A stretch of 39,741 bases of DNA from Stenotrophomonas sp. UBA2124 (GCA_002329155.1 DCXY01000026.1:1-39741); one strand, 5' to 3'; positions 25,967 through 34,177 are shown, counted from the stretch's first letter. A program made the numbers and translations. Notes: generated from the letters alone by a model not told the origin.

Positions 25967-26794
25967 ATGAAGATCAAGCCACTTCTGTTCGCCCTTACCC
26001 TGCTGCCGGCGGTTGCCTTTGCCGAGGACAACTGCAGGTTCACCCAGCCGCAATCGCTGCAGCTGGACCTGGCCGGCGCCAAGGCGGTGGTGTTTGAAAT
26101 CAACCAGCACGACCTGCGCCTGCAGGCCAGCCCCGGCGCCAAGGCGTCGCTTGCCGGCCGCGCCTGCGCCTCCACCCAGGAGCTGCTGGGCCAGCTCTCG
26201 GTAACGCAGCAGAAGGTGGGCGACAAGCTGGTGGTCAAGCTGGAGCGCAAGTCGCAGGGGCTGCACCTGAACTTCAGCGGCAACACCTATGCCTACCTGG
26301 ACATGACCGGCAGCGTGCCGGACGACATCATGGTGCAGCTGAAGGTCGGCTCCGGCGATGCCTCGGTGACCGGCGCACAGGCCATGAGCGCCGACGTGGG
26401 CTCGGGCGACATCATCCTGCGCGACATCAAGGGGCTGGTCACCGCCGCCGTGGGCTCGGGTGATCTGGAAATGAGCAACATCGGCTCGCTCAACCTGCTC
26501 TCGCTGGGCTCCGGCGATGCCAAGGTGGAAGGCGTGCGCGGTGATGCCCGCATCGGCTCGGTCGGCTCGGGCGACATCAAGCTGGAGCGCGTGCAGGGCT
26601 CGGTCAGCATCGACAGCGTTGGCTCCGGCGATGTGGAAGTGAAGGACACCCGTGGCGGCGTGGTCATCGGTTCCATCGGCTCGGGGGATGTGGATGTGCG
26701 CAACGCCGCCAGCCTCAGCCTGCGCAGCAGCGGCAGCGGCTCGGTGGACCATTCCGGCATCCGCGGCACGGTCGACCTGCCCAGGAAACGCTGA
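25967..26794 (+). CDS. Secreted GSGD-repeat beta-solenoid protein (DUF4097/DUF2807-like)
   Basis: 275 residues from the ATG with AAGGA upstream; a GTG one codon earlier is less likely. A signal peptide ends near AVAFA-ED, so it is periplasmic or exported, with two cysteines in the first 70 residues. From residue 127 on, eight repeats of 17-19 residues begin with GSGD or a variant, at about 127, 144, 162, 180, 199, 218, 237 and 255 (VGSGDIILRDIKG, VGSGDLEMSNIGS, VGSGDVEVKDTRG ...; the last is SGSGS). This is the pattern of right-handed beta-solenoid repeats in DUF4097/DUF2807 adhesin-like proteins. It starts 39 bases after the permease gene and probably belongs to the same transcript. Function unknown. 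Confidence 0.85.
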   Translation: MKIKPLLFALTLLPAVAFAEDNCRFTQPQSLQLDLAGAKAVVFEINQHDLRLQASPGAKASLAGRACASTQELLGQLSVTQQKVGDKLVVKLERKSQGLHLNFSGNTYAYLDMTGSVPDDIMVQLKVGSGDASVTGAQAMSADVGSGDIILRDIKGLVTAAVGSGDLEMSNIGSLNLLSLGSGDAKVEGVRGDARIGSVGSGDIKLERVQGSVSIDSVGSGDVEVKDTRGGVVIGSIGSGDVDVRNAASLSLRSSGSGSVDHSGIRGTVDLPRKR

Positions 26795-26823
26795 AACCTC
26801 AACCACTGCAACGGAAGCACACC

Positions 26824-27417
26824 ATGAAAGCCATCAAAGCCGCACCCCTGCTTGCCCTGGCAATGACATTCTCGCTGGCAGCCTGCGGCGAGCGGCCGCA
26901 GGCCAACGACCCCAACCCGGACACCACCATCGGCCAGAAGGTGCGTGAGGCCACCAATGCCGCGCGCAAGAAGATGGCCGAGGAAAACCTCACCGTCTCA
27001 CGTGACGGCCAGCCCAAGGTCGAGATTTCGCCCACCGGCGAGCTGTTGATTGACGGCGCCTCGGTACCGCTGGACGACAGCCAGCGCGCCTTGGTCATGC
27101 AGTACCGCAAGCAGATGCTGGGCGTTGCCGAGGCCGGCATAGAAGTGGGCGTACAGGGCGCCAACCTGGGCGTACGTGCCGCCGGCGAGGCGTTGAAGGG
27201 CATCTTCAACGGCGACGGTGACAAGGTGGAAGCGCGCATCAACGCCGAGGCGGAGAAGGTGAAGGCCAGCGCCAAGCTGATCTGCGACCAGCTGCCGCCG
27301 CTGATGGCCACCCAGCAGAAGCTGGCCGAGGCGGTGCCGCAGTTCAAGCCGTACGCCACCATGGACCAGAGCGATATCGACGACTGCCTCAAGGACCACA
27401 CGGTCAGTATTCCCTGA
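26824..27417 (+). CDS. DUF2884 (YggN-like) lipoprotein
   Basis: 197 residues. The signal sequence ends FSLAAC, a good lipobox (Cys21). The region 64-96, containing VEISPTGELLIDGASVPLDDSQRALVMQY, is the hallmark of the YggN/DUF2884 family, periplasmic proteins without a known activity. The rest is mainly helical, with an alanine/glutamate-rich stretch (about 97-160) that could be amphipathic. It follows the beta-solenoid gene by 29 bases in the GntR-ABC operon, and a related shorter lipoprotein gene follows. Confidence 0.82.
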   Translation: MKAIKAAPLLALAMTFSLAACGERPQANDPNPDTTIGQKVREATNAARKKMAEENLTVSRDGQPKVEISPTGELLIDGASVPLDDSQRALVMQYRKQMLGVAEAGIEVGVQGANLGVRAAGEALKGIFNGDGDKVEARINAEAEKVKASAKLICDQLPPLMATQQKLAEAVPQFKPYATMDQSDIDDCLKDHTVSIP

Positions 27418-27483
27418 GCCGCGGCCCGGTCACGGCAGGGGCGGTAGAATGCCGCCTCTGCCGTTTGATTCCCCCATGCCGTC

Positions 27484-27918
27484 ATGAAAAAACTGCTGCT
27501 GCTCGCCCTGGTCGCCTTTGCCGTGCTGGCCACCGGCTGCGACCGCGACAAATATGCTGCGCACCGTTCCGAGCGCAGCAAGCCCAAGGCCGAGGTTACC
27601 GCCGAGCGCATCGCCATCCGGCGCGCACCCTACCCCAATCTGGACATCTTCCCCGATGGCCAGCTGCGCGTGGATGACATCGCCATTCCGTTGAGTGACG
27701 AACAGCGCGCGCTGCTGCACACCAGCTTCGTCAAGGCGCAGATACTGCGCCAGAACACGCTGACCGACAGCGCGGGCGACACCAGCGACCCGGCTGGGCG
27801 CGCGGTGCCGATTCAGCTGCCGCCCGGCCAGCAGGTATTTCCGCCGGACCTGGCCCAGCACATTCCCGAGTTCAAGGAATACGGCGAAGCCCTGGCCAAC
27901 CTGAAGGCGATTCGCTGA
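27484..27918 (+). CDS. Lipoprotein related to the preceding DUF2884 protein
   Basis: 144 residues with lipobox LATGC (Cys19). Residues 51-80, with LDIFPDGQLRVDDIAIPLSDEQRALL, align with the motif of the upstream lipoprotein (EISPTGELLIDGASVPLDDSQRALV): same length, same turn, same proline-leucine-acidic step and QRAL ending. The rest differs and the helical tail of the neighbour is missing, so it is a diverged short paralogue rather than a recent copy. A TAGAAT at 27445-27450 could be the -10 of its own promoter; otherwise it ends the GntR-ABC operon. The product ends IPEFKEYGEALANLKAIR. Function unknown. Confidence 0.78.
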   Translation: MKKLLLLALVAFAVLATGCDRDKYAAHRSERSKPKAEVTAERIAIRRAPYPNLDIFPDGQLRVDDIAIPLSDEQRALLHTSFVKAQILRQNTLTDSAGDTSDPAGRAVPIQLPPGQQVFPPDLAQHIPEFKEYGEALANLKAIR

Positions 27919-27989
27919 GGCGTCATCGCCGTGTTTTCTGCCTGCCACCTCTTCAGAAATCCCGATCAGCGTCGAGTCTGAGCTGAGAG

Positions 27990-28297
27990 CTCCTCTCCCG
28001 CACGCGGGATAGGGGGCAACTGCGGCGAGAGTCTGGGCGCGGGTCATAGCCCCTCTCCCGCACGCGGGATAGGGGGCACTGCGGCGAGAGTCTGGCGCGG
28101 GTCATAGCCCCTCTCCCGCGCGCGGGAGAGGGGTTGGGGTGAGGGCAACGAAGTCAGATGGAGTGAATGCGCTGCGGGTGGCGTCCAGAAGTGGGCTTTA
28201 ATCCCGAAACACCAATAGCGCCCTCATCCGCCCCTTCGGAGCAACTTCCCGCCCAAAGGGGGCTGCAGGTCCCGCAAACGGGAGAAAGGAGTGATCC
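27990..28297. repeat. Tandem and bipartite palindromic repeats in the 453-base gap before fumC
   Basis: No gene is seen between 27919 and 28371. Starting at 27991, 28051 and 28109 the motif CCTCTCCCGCACGCGGGA (or CGCGCGGGA) recurs with a period of 60 then 58 bases, separated by CTGCGGCGAGAGTCTGG-type spacers. The third copy runs on into GGGGTTGGGGTGAGGGC, i.e. the full right arm in reverse orientation. After a 70-base spacer, GCCCTCATCCGCCCC (28221-28235) and an imperfect hairpin to about 28297 form the reversed left arm. So this is the sdhB-type element in the opposite orientation with its end arm triplicated. Confidence 0.82.
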
Positions 28298-28371
28298 ACG
28301 CCGTCCTGGCTCCACGGCCGCTCGGCTGAGATTCAACGCCAATCAGGTTCCGGAGAGGGGTTGCGGGCGCC

Positions 28372-29793
28372 TCAGCCCTCGTGGATGCCGCCCTTGGTCA
28401 GCGCCGCCGGGTCCAGCAGGCGTTTGAGCTCGGCTTCCGGCAGGCCACTGTCTTCCAGCGCCACCTCCAGCACCGGGCGCTGTTCCTTGTAGGCACGCTT
28501 GGCGATGGCCGCGGCCTTCTCGTAGCCGATGATCGGGTTCAGCGCGGTCACCAGAATCGGGTTGCGCGCCAGCGCCTCGCTCACCCGGTCCTGCTTCACC
28601 ACCAACCCGGCAAACACCTTGTCCGCCAGCAGCGTCATCACGCTGGACAGCAGCTGGATCGAATCCAGCAGGTTGGCGGCGATCAGCGGCAGGGTCACGT
28701 TCAGCTGGAAATTGCCGGTCTGCCCAGCCACCGTGATCGCCGTGTGGTGGCCGATCACCTGCGCCGCCGCCATCACCGTGGCCTCCGGGATCACCGGGTT
28801 GACCTTGCCCGGCATGATCGAGCTGCCCGGCTGCAGCGCCGGCAGTTCCACCTCGCCCAGCCCGGCCAGCGGCCCGGAGTTCATCCAACGCAGGTCGTTG
28901 GCGATCTTGATCAGCGCCACCGCCAGCGCGTTGAACTGGCCCGACAGTTCCACCGCATCGTCCTGCGCGGCCAGCCCCTCGAACTTGTTGTCGGCACTGT
29001 CAAAACGCACGCCGGTGGCCACGCTCAACGCGCGCGCCACCTTGCCGCCAAAGCGCGGATCGGCATTGATGCCGGTGCCGATGGCAGTACCGCCCAGCGG
29101 CAGGCGGCGCAGGCGCTTCAGGGCATCGTCAATGCGCCCCTGCGCCGATTCCAGCTGCGCCGACCACGCACCGAACTCCTGTGCGAAGGTCAGCGGCATG
29201 GCATCCATCAGGTGGGTGCGCCCGGTCTTGACCACCTTGCCCAGCTTGGCGCCGCGCTTGTCGATGGTCTTGCGCAGGTGCTTGAGCGCCGGCAACAGGG
29301 TCTGCACCGTTTCCAGCTGCGCCGAGACGCGGATGGCGGTGGGAATCACATCGTTGGAGCTCTGCCCCAGGTTGACGTGGTCGTTCGGGTGGACGGTGCC
29401 CTTGCCGGCCTTGCCGCCCATGTTGGCCAGCGTGGCGATCACCTCGTTGGCATTCATGTTGGACGAGGTGCCCGAGCCGGTCTGGTACACGTCAATCGGG
29501 AAATGGGCGTCGTGGGCGCCCTCGGCCACCTCGGCGGCGGCGGCCTGGATGGCCTTGCCCACGCCCTTGGGCAGCAGCCCCAGGCCGGCATTCACCTCGG
29601 CCGCAGCGCCCTTGATCAGGCCGAGCGCCCGGATGAAGGCACGCGGCATGCGCTGCCCTGACACCGGAAAATTATCCACTGCGCGCTGGGTCTGCGCGCC
29701 CCACAGGGCATCGGCGGGCACCTGCAGCTCGCCCATGCTGTCGTGTTCGGTCCGGAAGCCCTTCTGGGAACCCTTGCTGGAAGCCTTGCTCAT
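28372..29793 (-). CDS. fumC: Class II fumarate hydratase
   Basis: 473 residues, slightly longer than E. coli FumC because of a 14-residue Lys/Ser-rich start (MSKASSKGSQKGFR). It interconverts fumarate and malate in the TCA cycle without an Fe-S cluster, so it is oxidation-resistant. Landmarks: TGSGTSSNMNANEV, HPNDHVNLGQSSND, TGRTHLMDAMPLT and the superfamily signature GSSIMPGKVNP (about 322-332). It is divergent from purB, a member of the same lyase superfamily, with 206 bases between the starts, and ends next to a repeat cluster. Confidence 0.96.
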   Translation of the reverse strand: MSKASSKGSQKGFRTEHDSMGELQVPADALWGAQTQRAVDNFPVSGQRMPRAFIRALGLIKGAAAEVNAGLGLLPKGVGKAIQAAAAEVAEGAHDAHFPIDVYQTGSGTSSNMNANEVIATLANMGGKAGKGTVHPNDHVNLGQSSNDVIPTAIRVSAQLETVQTLLPALKHLRKTIDKRGAKLGKVVKTGRTHLMDAMPLTFAQEFGAWSAQLESAQGRIDDALKRLRRLPLGGTAIGTGINADPRFGGKVARALSVATGVRFDSADNKFEGLAAQDDAVELSGQFNALAVALIKIANDLRWMNSGPLAGLGEVELPALQPGSSIMPGKVNPVIPEATVMAAAQVIGHHTAITVAGQTGNFQLNVTLPLIAANLLDSIQLLSSVMTLLADKVFAGLVVKQDRVSEALARNPILVTALNPIIGYEKAAAIAKRAYKEQRPVLEVALEDSGLPEAELKRLLDPAALTKGGIHEG

Positions 29794-29999
29794 CGATCAA
29801 CTCCGCACTTCGTTTCGTTGGGGGAAAGGAAAGCTGCGGCTGGCGTGGGCGGCTTCCCCGGCTGGCGGCTGAGCGTTCAACGATACGCGCCATGGCCGGT
29901 AAAGGCACCTGCCATGCGCAGGACACAGCTGTCCGGGCACCGCCGGGGCCGGGGCAGCGTAGAATATGCGCCCCCGCCACTGCCTCACTGCCTGCCGAC

Positions 30000-31382
30000 A
30001 TGACGGATACGTCCCGCCCAGAAGCCGCCCTGCTCGCCCTGTCCCCGCTTGATGGCCGTTATGCCAGCAAGGTGGACGCGCTGCGCCCGATCTTCTCCGA
30101 GTACGGCCTGATCAAGGCCCGCGTGAAAGTGGAGATCGAATGGCTGCTGGCGCTGGCCGCCGAGCCGGGCATCAGCGAACTGGCCGATTTCTCCGCCGCC
30201 GGCAAGGCACGCCTGCACGCGCTGGCCGATGGCTTCTCGGTGGCCCATGCCGCACGGGTCAAGGAAATCGAGCGCACCACCAACCATGACGTCAAGGCGG
30301 TGGAGTACTTCATCAAGGAACAGCTCAAGGACGACGCCGAGCTGGCCCCGGCGCTGGAGTTCGTGCATTTCGCCTGCACCAGCGAAGACATCAACAACCT
30401 GTCCTACGGGCTAATACTGGAAGCGGCCCGCCGCGACGTGCTGCTGCCGACGCTGGGTGGCATCGCCGCCAGCCTGCGCAAGCTGGCCCACGAGCAGGCC
30501 GCGCAGCCGATGCTCTCGCGCACCCACGGCCAGACCGCCTCGCCCACCACCCTGGGCAAGGAAATCGCCAACGTCGTGGCCCGCCTGGAGCGCCAGATCC
30601 GCCAGATCGGCGCGGTCGAGCTGACCGGCAAGATCAACGGTGCCGTGGGCAACTACAACGCACACGTGGTGTCCTACCCGGACGTGGACTGGCCGGCCTT
30701 CGCCGAGCGTTTCGTCACCTCGCTGGGGCTGGTGTTCAACCCTTACACCACCCAGATCGAGCCGCATGACAACGTGGCCGAGATCGGCGACGCCACCCGC
30801 CGCGCCAACACCATCCTGATCGACCTGGCCCGCGACATCTGGGGCTACATCTCGCTGGGCTACTTCAAGCAGAAGCTCAAGGAAGGCGAAGTCGGCTCAT
30901 CGACCATGCCGCACAAGGTCAACCCCATCGACTTCGAGAATGCCGAAGGCAACTTCGGCATCGGCAATGCGCTGTTCGAGCATTTCAGCGCCAAGCTGCC
31001 GATCAGCCGCTGGCAGCGCGACCTCACCGACTCCACCGTGCTGCGCGCGCTGGGTACCGCCTTCGGCCACACCCAGGTGGGCCTGGAATCGCTGGCCAAG
31101 GGTCTGGGCAAGCTGACCGTGAACCCGGAGCGCCTGGACGCCGATCTGGACGCCGCATGGGAAGTGCTGGCCGAAGCCGTGCAGACGGTGATGCGCCGCC
31201 ACGGCCTGCCCAATCCTTACGAGCAGCTCAAGGCACTGACCCGCGGCCACGGCATCACCGCCGATTCGATGCGTGAATTCATCGAAAGCCTCGACCTGCC
31301 CGCCGACGCCAAGCAGCGCCTGCGCGAGCTCACCCCGGGCGGTTACGCGGGTCTGGCAGCGGATCTGGCCAAGGCGATCTGA
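30000..31382 (+). CDS. purB: Adenylosuccinate lyase
   Basis: 460 residues from the ATG at 30000; a longer frame upstream is not needed. PurB acts twice in purine synthesis, cleaving SAICAR to AICAR and adenylosuccinate to AMP, releasing fumarate. The start LSPLDGRYASKVDALRPIFSEYGLIKARV is typical of the E. coli type, as are TSEDINNLSYGL, SRTHGQTASPTTLGKE and the signature SSTMPHKVNPIDFENAEGN. A TAGAAT at 29960-29965 may be the -10 of its promoter, though no good -35 is visible. A stem-loop follows the gene. Confidence 0.96.
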   Translation: MTDTSRPEAALLALSPLDGRYASKVDALRPIFSEYGLIKARVKVEIEWLLALAAEPGISELADFSAAGKARLHALADGFSVAHAARVKEIERTTNHDVKAVEYFIKEQLKDDAELAPALEFVHFACTSEDINNLSYGLILEAARRDVLLPTLGGIAASLRKLAHEQAAQPMLSRTHGQTASPTTLGKEIANVVARLERQIRQIGAVELTGKINGAVGNYNAHVVSYPDVDWPAFAERFVTSLGLVFNPYTTQIEPHDNVAEIGDATRRANTILIDLARDIWGYISLGYFKQKLKEGEVGSSTMPHKVNPIDFENAEGNFGIGNALFEHFSAKLPISRWQRDLTDSTVLRALGTAFGHTQVGLESLAKGLGKLTVNPERLDADLDAAWEVLAEAVQTVMRRHGLPNPYEQLKALTRGHGITADSMREFIESLDLPADAKQRLRELTPGGYAGLAADLAKAI

Positions 31383-31397
31383 GCCGCGGAAAACTCC

Positions 31398-31478
31398 GCT
31401 GCTGACACTGCCATGTCGAAGTCAGCAGCAACCGGGTGTTCTGGGCCTGCACCATGTAGAGCGCAGCCGTGCTGCGCT
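31398..31478. repeat. Stem-loop after purB and a GTAG-type REP
   Basis: GCTGCTGAC (31398-31406) pairs with GTCAGCAGC (31421-31429), a nine-base perfect stem 15 bases past the purB stop, with no T run. A GTAG at 31456-31459 is followed by AGCGCAGC-CGT-GCTGCGCT (31460-31478), a perfect REP hairpin. The rest of the 323-base gap to roxA holds the FNR-type box and the roxA leader; no gene is seen in it. Confidence 0.7.
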
Positions 31479-31586
31479 GTACCCTCATGCAAAGGTCTCT
31501 GCCAGGCACGGCTCGGCATCATGATTTTCCGCGCGCTGCCGTGCTACTGCCCGCCGCTGCGCAGCCATCCTGCCCCTGCGCAGCCA

Positions 31587-31600
31587 TTGATCCAGATCAA
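31587..31600. promoter_or_regulatory. FNR/Anr-type binding site upstream of roxA
   Basis: TTGATCCAGATCAA is a perfect TTGAT-N4-ATCAA palindrome, the consensus of FNR/Anr oxygen-responsive regulators. It is 105 bases before the roxA ATG. A possible -10 (GACAAT, 31633-31638) lies downstream, which would put the site near -51, not the usual -41.5, so activation is not certain. RoxA is an oxygen-dependent enzyme, so oxygen control would make sense. Confidence 0.6.
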
Positions 31601-31705
31601 GCACCCACCGTGCGGTTTGCCGCGAACAAGGGGACAATAGCGGCCGATACGCGCACTGGCGCCGCTTTCGCCCTCCCCCGATATACCGCCGCAAGGAATC
31701 CCCCC

Positions 31706-33193
31706 ATGGCTGCACGCAAGCAGAAGACCTATCCAATCGAAGTCCAGGCCCGCCCGGGGCTGCCGCTGGGCATGAGCCCGGCCACCTTCCTGCGCGACTA
31801 CTGGCACAAGCGCCCGCTGCTGATCCGCGGCGCGTTCCCGGATTTTGAAACCCCGGTGATGCCCGAAGACCTGGCCGGCCTGGCCTGCGAGGAAGGCGCG
31901 CTGGCGCGCATCGTCAGCCATGACCGCGCCACCGATGAATGGACCCTGCGCACCGGCCCGTTCCAGGAAGAAGACTTCCCCGGCATGCCCGACCACGACT
32001 GGACCCTGCTGGTGCAGGACGTGGACAAGTGGGACCCGGACGTACGCGCCCTGCTCCCCACGTTCAGCTTCCTGCCGCGCTGGCGCATGGACGATGTGAT
32101 GATCAGCTTTGCCGCCACCGGTGGCTCGGTGGGTGCGCACGTCGATCATTACGACGTGTTCCTGATGCAGGCCTACGGCCACCGCCGCTGGCAGATCGAC
32201 GCCAGCGAGTCCATCAAGGGCAAGCAGCCGCCGCTGGGCTTCCGCCCGGACGTGGAGCTGAAGCTGCTGCAGAAGTTCAAGCCCACCCATGACTGGGTGC
32301 TGGAACCGGGCGACATGCTGTACCTGCCGCCTCTGGTGCCGCACCACGGCGTGGCCGAAGACCCCTGCCTGACCTTCTCCTTCGGCATGCGCGCGCCGTC
32401 CTCGGCCGAGCTGATCAGCGATTATCTGGACGACCTGGTGGCCGATGCCGACGAGGCCATCCGCTACAAGGACCCGGACCTGAAGCTGCCGGAAGATTCC
32501 AACGAGATCGACGCCGCCGCCATGGGCCGCGTGGTCGCCGCGCTCAATGCCCTGCGCATGAACGACCCGGACCGCCTGGGCAACTGGTTTGGCCGCTTCA
32601 TCACCACCTACCGCTCGGCCGGCGACATCCTGCCCTCGCAGGCGCCGCGCCCGGTGGAGGAAGTGGAAGACGAGCTGGCCAACGGCGGCGTGCTGGAGCG
32701 CCACCCCTGGGCCCGTGCCGCATGGCGCCGCGCCACCCGGGGCGCCAACCTGTACGTGTCCGGTCAGTCCTACGCCCTGCCGGTCAAGGACGCCCAGTCG
32801 CTGGCCGCCAGCGAGCAGCTGGACATCACCGCCTGGAACAAGCTCTCAGCCAAGGGCCGCAACGCCGTGATGGAGCTGATGGCCGGCGGCTACTACCAGC
32901 TGCTGGACGTGGAAACCCTGGCCGCCCTGCTGGCCGAGCAGGACGCGCTGGAGGTGCTGGAAGAAGGCTTCGAAGATGACGATGCCGATTTCGAGGACGA
33001 TTTCGACGACGAGGCCGATGCCCCGGAACTGGAAATCGAAGTCATCGAATACACCGAGGCCGGCGAAGGCGAACCGGCCAGCGCGGCCATCGACACCGTG
33101 CAGGTGAACGATGAGGGCGTCGAAGTGGTGGTCATCTGCGATGACGCCGATGACGAGGACGAGGACGAGGACGAGGACACCCCCAGCGCATGA
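31706..33193 (+). CDS. roxA: Ribosomal oxygenase RoxA/YcfD-like (uL16 arginine hydroxylase), with acidic tail
   Basis: 495 residues from the ATG with AAGGA upstream. The N-terminal JmjC/cupin domain has the iron ligands His145 and Asp147 (GAHVDHYDVF) and His213 (VPHHG), with LPRWRMDDVMISFAATGGSVG preceding. E. coli YcfD (373 residues) hydroxylates an arginine of ribosomal protein uL16 using Fe(II), 2-oxoglutarate and O2. Residues about 230-405 match the dimerisation and winged-helix regions. Residues about 410-495 form an extra tail dominated by Asp and Glu (EDDDADFEDDFDDE, DDADDEDEDEDEDT), not present in E. coli. Its stop overlaps the next gene's ATG. An FNR-type box lies upstream. Confidence 0.9.
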   Translation: MAARKQKTYPIEVQARPGLPLGMSPATFLRDYWHKRPLLIRGAFPDFETPVMPEDLAGLACEEGALARIVSHDRATDEWTLRTGPFQEEDFPGMPDHDWTLLVQDVDKWDPDVRALLPTFSFLPRWRMDDVMISFAATGGSVGAHVDHYDVFLMQAYGHRRWQIDASESIKGKQPPLGFRPDVELKLLQKFKPTHDWVLEPGDMLYLPPLVPHHGVAEDPCLTFSFGMRAPSSAELISDYLDDLVADADEAIRYKDPDLKLPEDSNEIDAAAMGRVVAALNALRMNDPDRLGNWFGRFITTYRSAGDILPSQAPRPVEEVEDELANGGVLERHPWARAAWRRATRGANLYVSGQSYALPVKDAQSLAASEQLDITAWNKLSAKGRNAVMELMAGGYYQLLDVETLAALLAEQDALEVLEEGFEDDDADFEDDFDDEADAPELEIEVIEYTEAGEGEPASAAIDTVQVNDEGVEVVVICDDADDEDEDEDEDTPSA

Positions 33194-34095
33194 ACCCACA
33201 GGCCGGCTTCAGCGTCCGCGCCGCCGACTACGCCGTGCAGCAGCAGGTGCTACACGGCGTGCGCACGCGCGTGTTCGTCGATGAACAGCAGGTTCCGGCC
33301 GCACTGGAAAGCGATGCACTGGACCCGCTCAGCCATCACGTCATCGCCATGGACGCTGGCGGCCAGGTCGTCGGCACCGGCCGCCTGACCCCCGAGCGCC
33401 GCATCGGCCGCATGGCCGTGCTGCGTGACTGGCGCAGCCAGGGCGTGGGCGAGGCGCTGCTGGCCGCCTTGGTGGCCGAGGCCCGCCAGCGTGGCTGGGG
33501 CGAGGTAAGCCTGCATGCACAGCTGCCCGCACGGGATTTCTACGCCCGCAACGGCTTCCTGCCGGAAGGCGCGCTGTTCGAGGAAGCCGGCATCGCGCAC
33601 GTGACCATGCGCCAGCGTCTGGACGGCGCCATGCGCGTAAGTACACCTGATCAGGCCATCGCCGCCACCGCCGCCGTGGTGCACCGCGCGCGCCGGCGCC
33701 TGCGGCTGCAACTGCAGTGCGCCGATGAGGCATGGGGCGAGCCGGTGGTGCTGGACGCCCTGCGCCGCTTCGCCACCGCCCGCCATGACAAACAGGTACA
33801 GGTGCTGGCTCTGGAAGCCAACCTGATGGCCCTGCCTGCGGCCACCCTGGCGCTGCTCCAGCGCCTGCCCAGTGTCTTCACGCTGCGCGAACCCCTTGAC
33901 CCTGCTGACAGCAATATTGTCACCGCGGCCCTGAGCAATGACCGCGGTGACTGCTACTTTCGTCCCATGGGCAGCCGGTTGCACGGCGAGCTGTCACTGG
34001 ATGCGCAGGCCCGTGCACAGGTGCAGGACGAGCTGTTCCAGCGCATATGGGAGCGTTCATCGCCCTGCAACGCACTGCGCGTATTGGGTGTCTGA
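33190..34095 (+). CDS. GNAT acetyltransferase with extra C-terminal domain
   Basis: 301 residues. Residues 1-145 form a GNAT N-acetyltransferase: VRTRVFVDEQQVP at the start, RIGRMAVLRDWRSQGVGEALL with the acetyl-CoA pyrophosphate loop RSQGVG (82-87), and FYARNGFLPEGALFEEAGIAHVTM. This N-terminal domain resembles the ElaA/YjcF branch. Residues about 150-301 are a second domain of unknown function (LLQRLPSVFTLREPLDPADSNIVTAALSNDRGDCYFRPMG). The gene overlaps roxA by four bases, so both are made from one mRNA. A link to ribosomal or protein modification is suggested only by that position; the substrate is unknown. Confidence 0.85.
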   Translation: MNPQAGFSVRAADYAVQQQVLHGVRTRVFVDEQQVPAALESDALDPLSHHVIAMDAGGQVVGTGRLTPERRIGRMAVLRDWRSQGVGEALLAALVAEARQRGWGEVSLHAQLPARDFYARNGFLPEGALFEEAGIAHVTMRQRLDGAMRVSTPDQAIAATAAVVHRARRRLRLQLQCADEAWGEPVVLDALRRFATARHDKQVQVLALEANLMALPAATLALLQRLPSVFTLREPLDPADSNIVTAALSNDRGDCYFRPMGSRLHGELSLDAQARAQVQDELFQRIWERSSPCNALRVLGV

Positions 34096-34177
34096 AGCCG
34101 CCCACCCGCGTGGACACGACCGGGGCAGGTATTAATGCACGGGACAGTGTGTGCGCCCCTTCCTGTCCGGTGGAGGG

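Noticed and set aside
28381..29872. Long plus-strand frames opposite fumC.
   Set aside because: Shadows of a complete fumarase gene.
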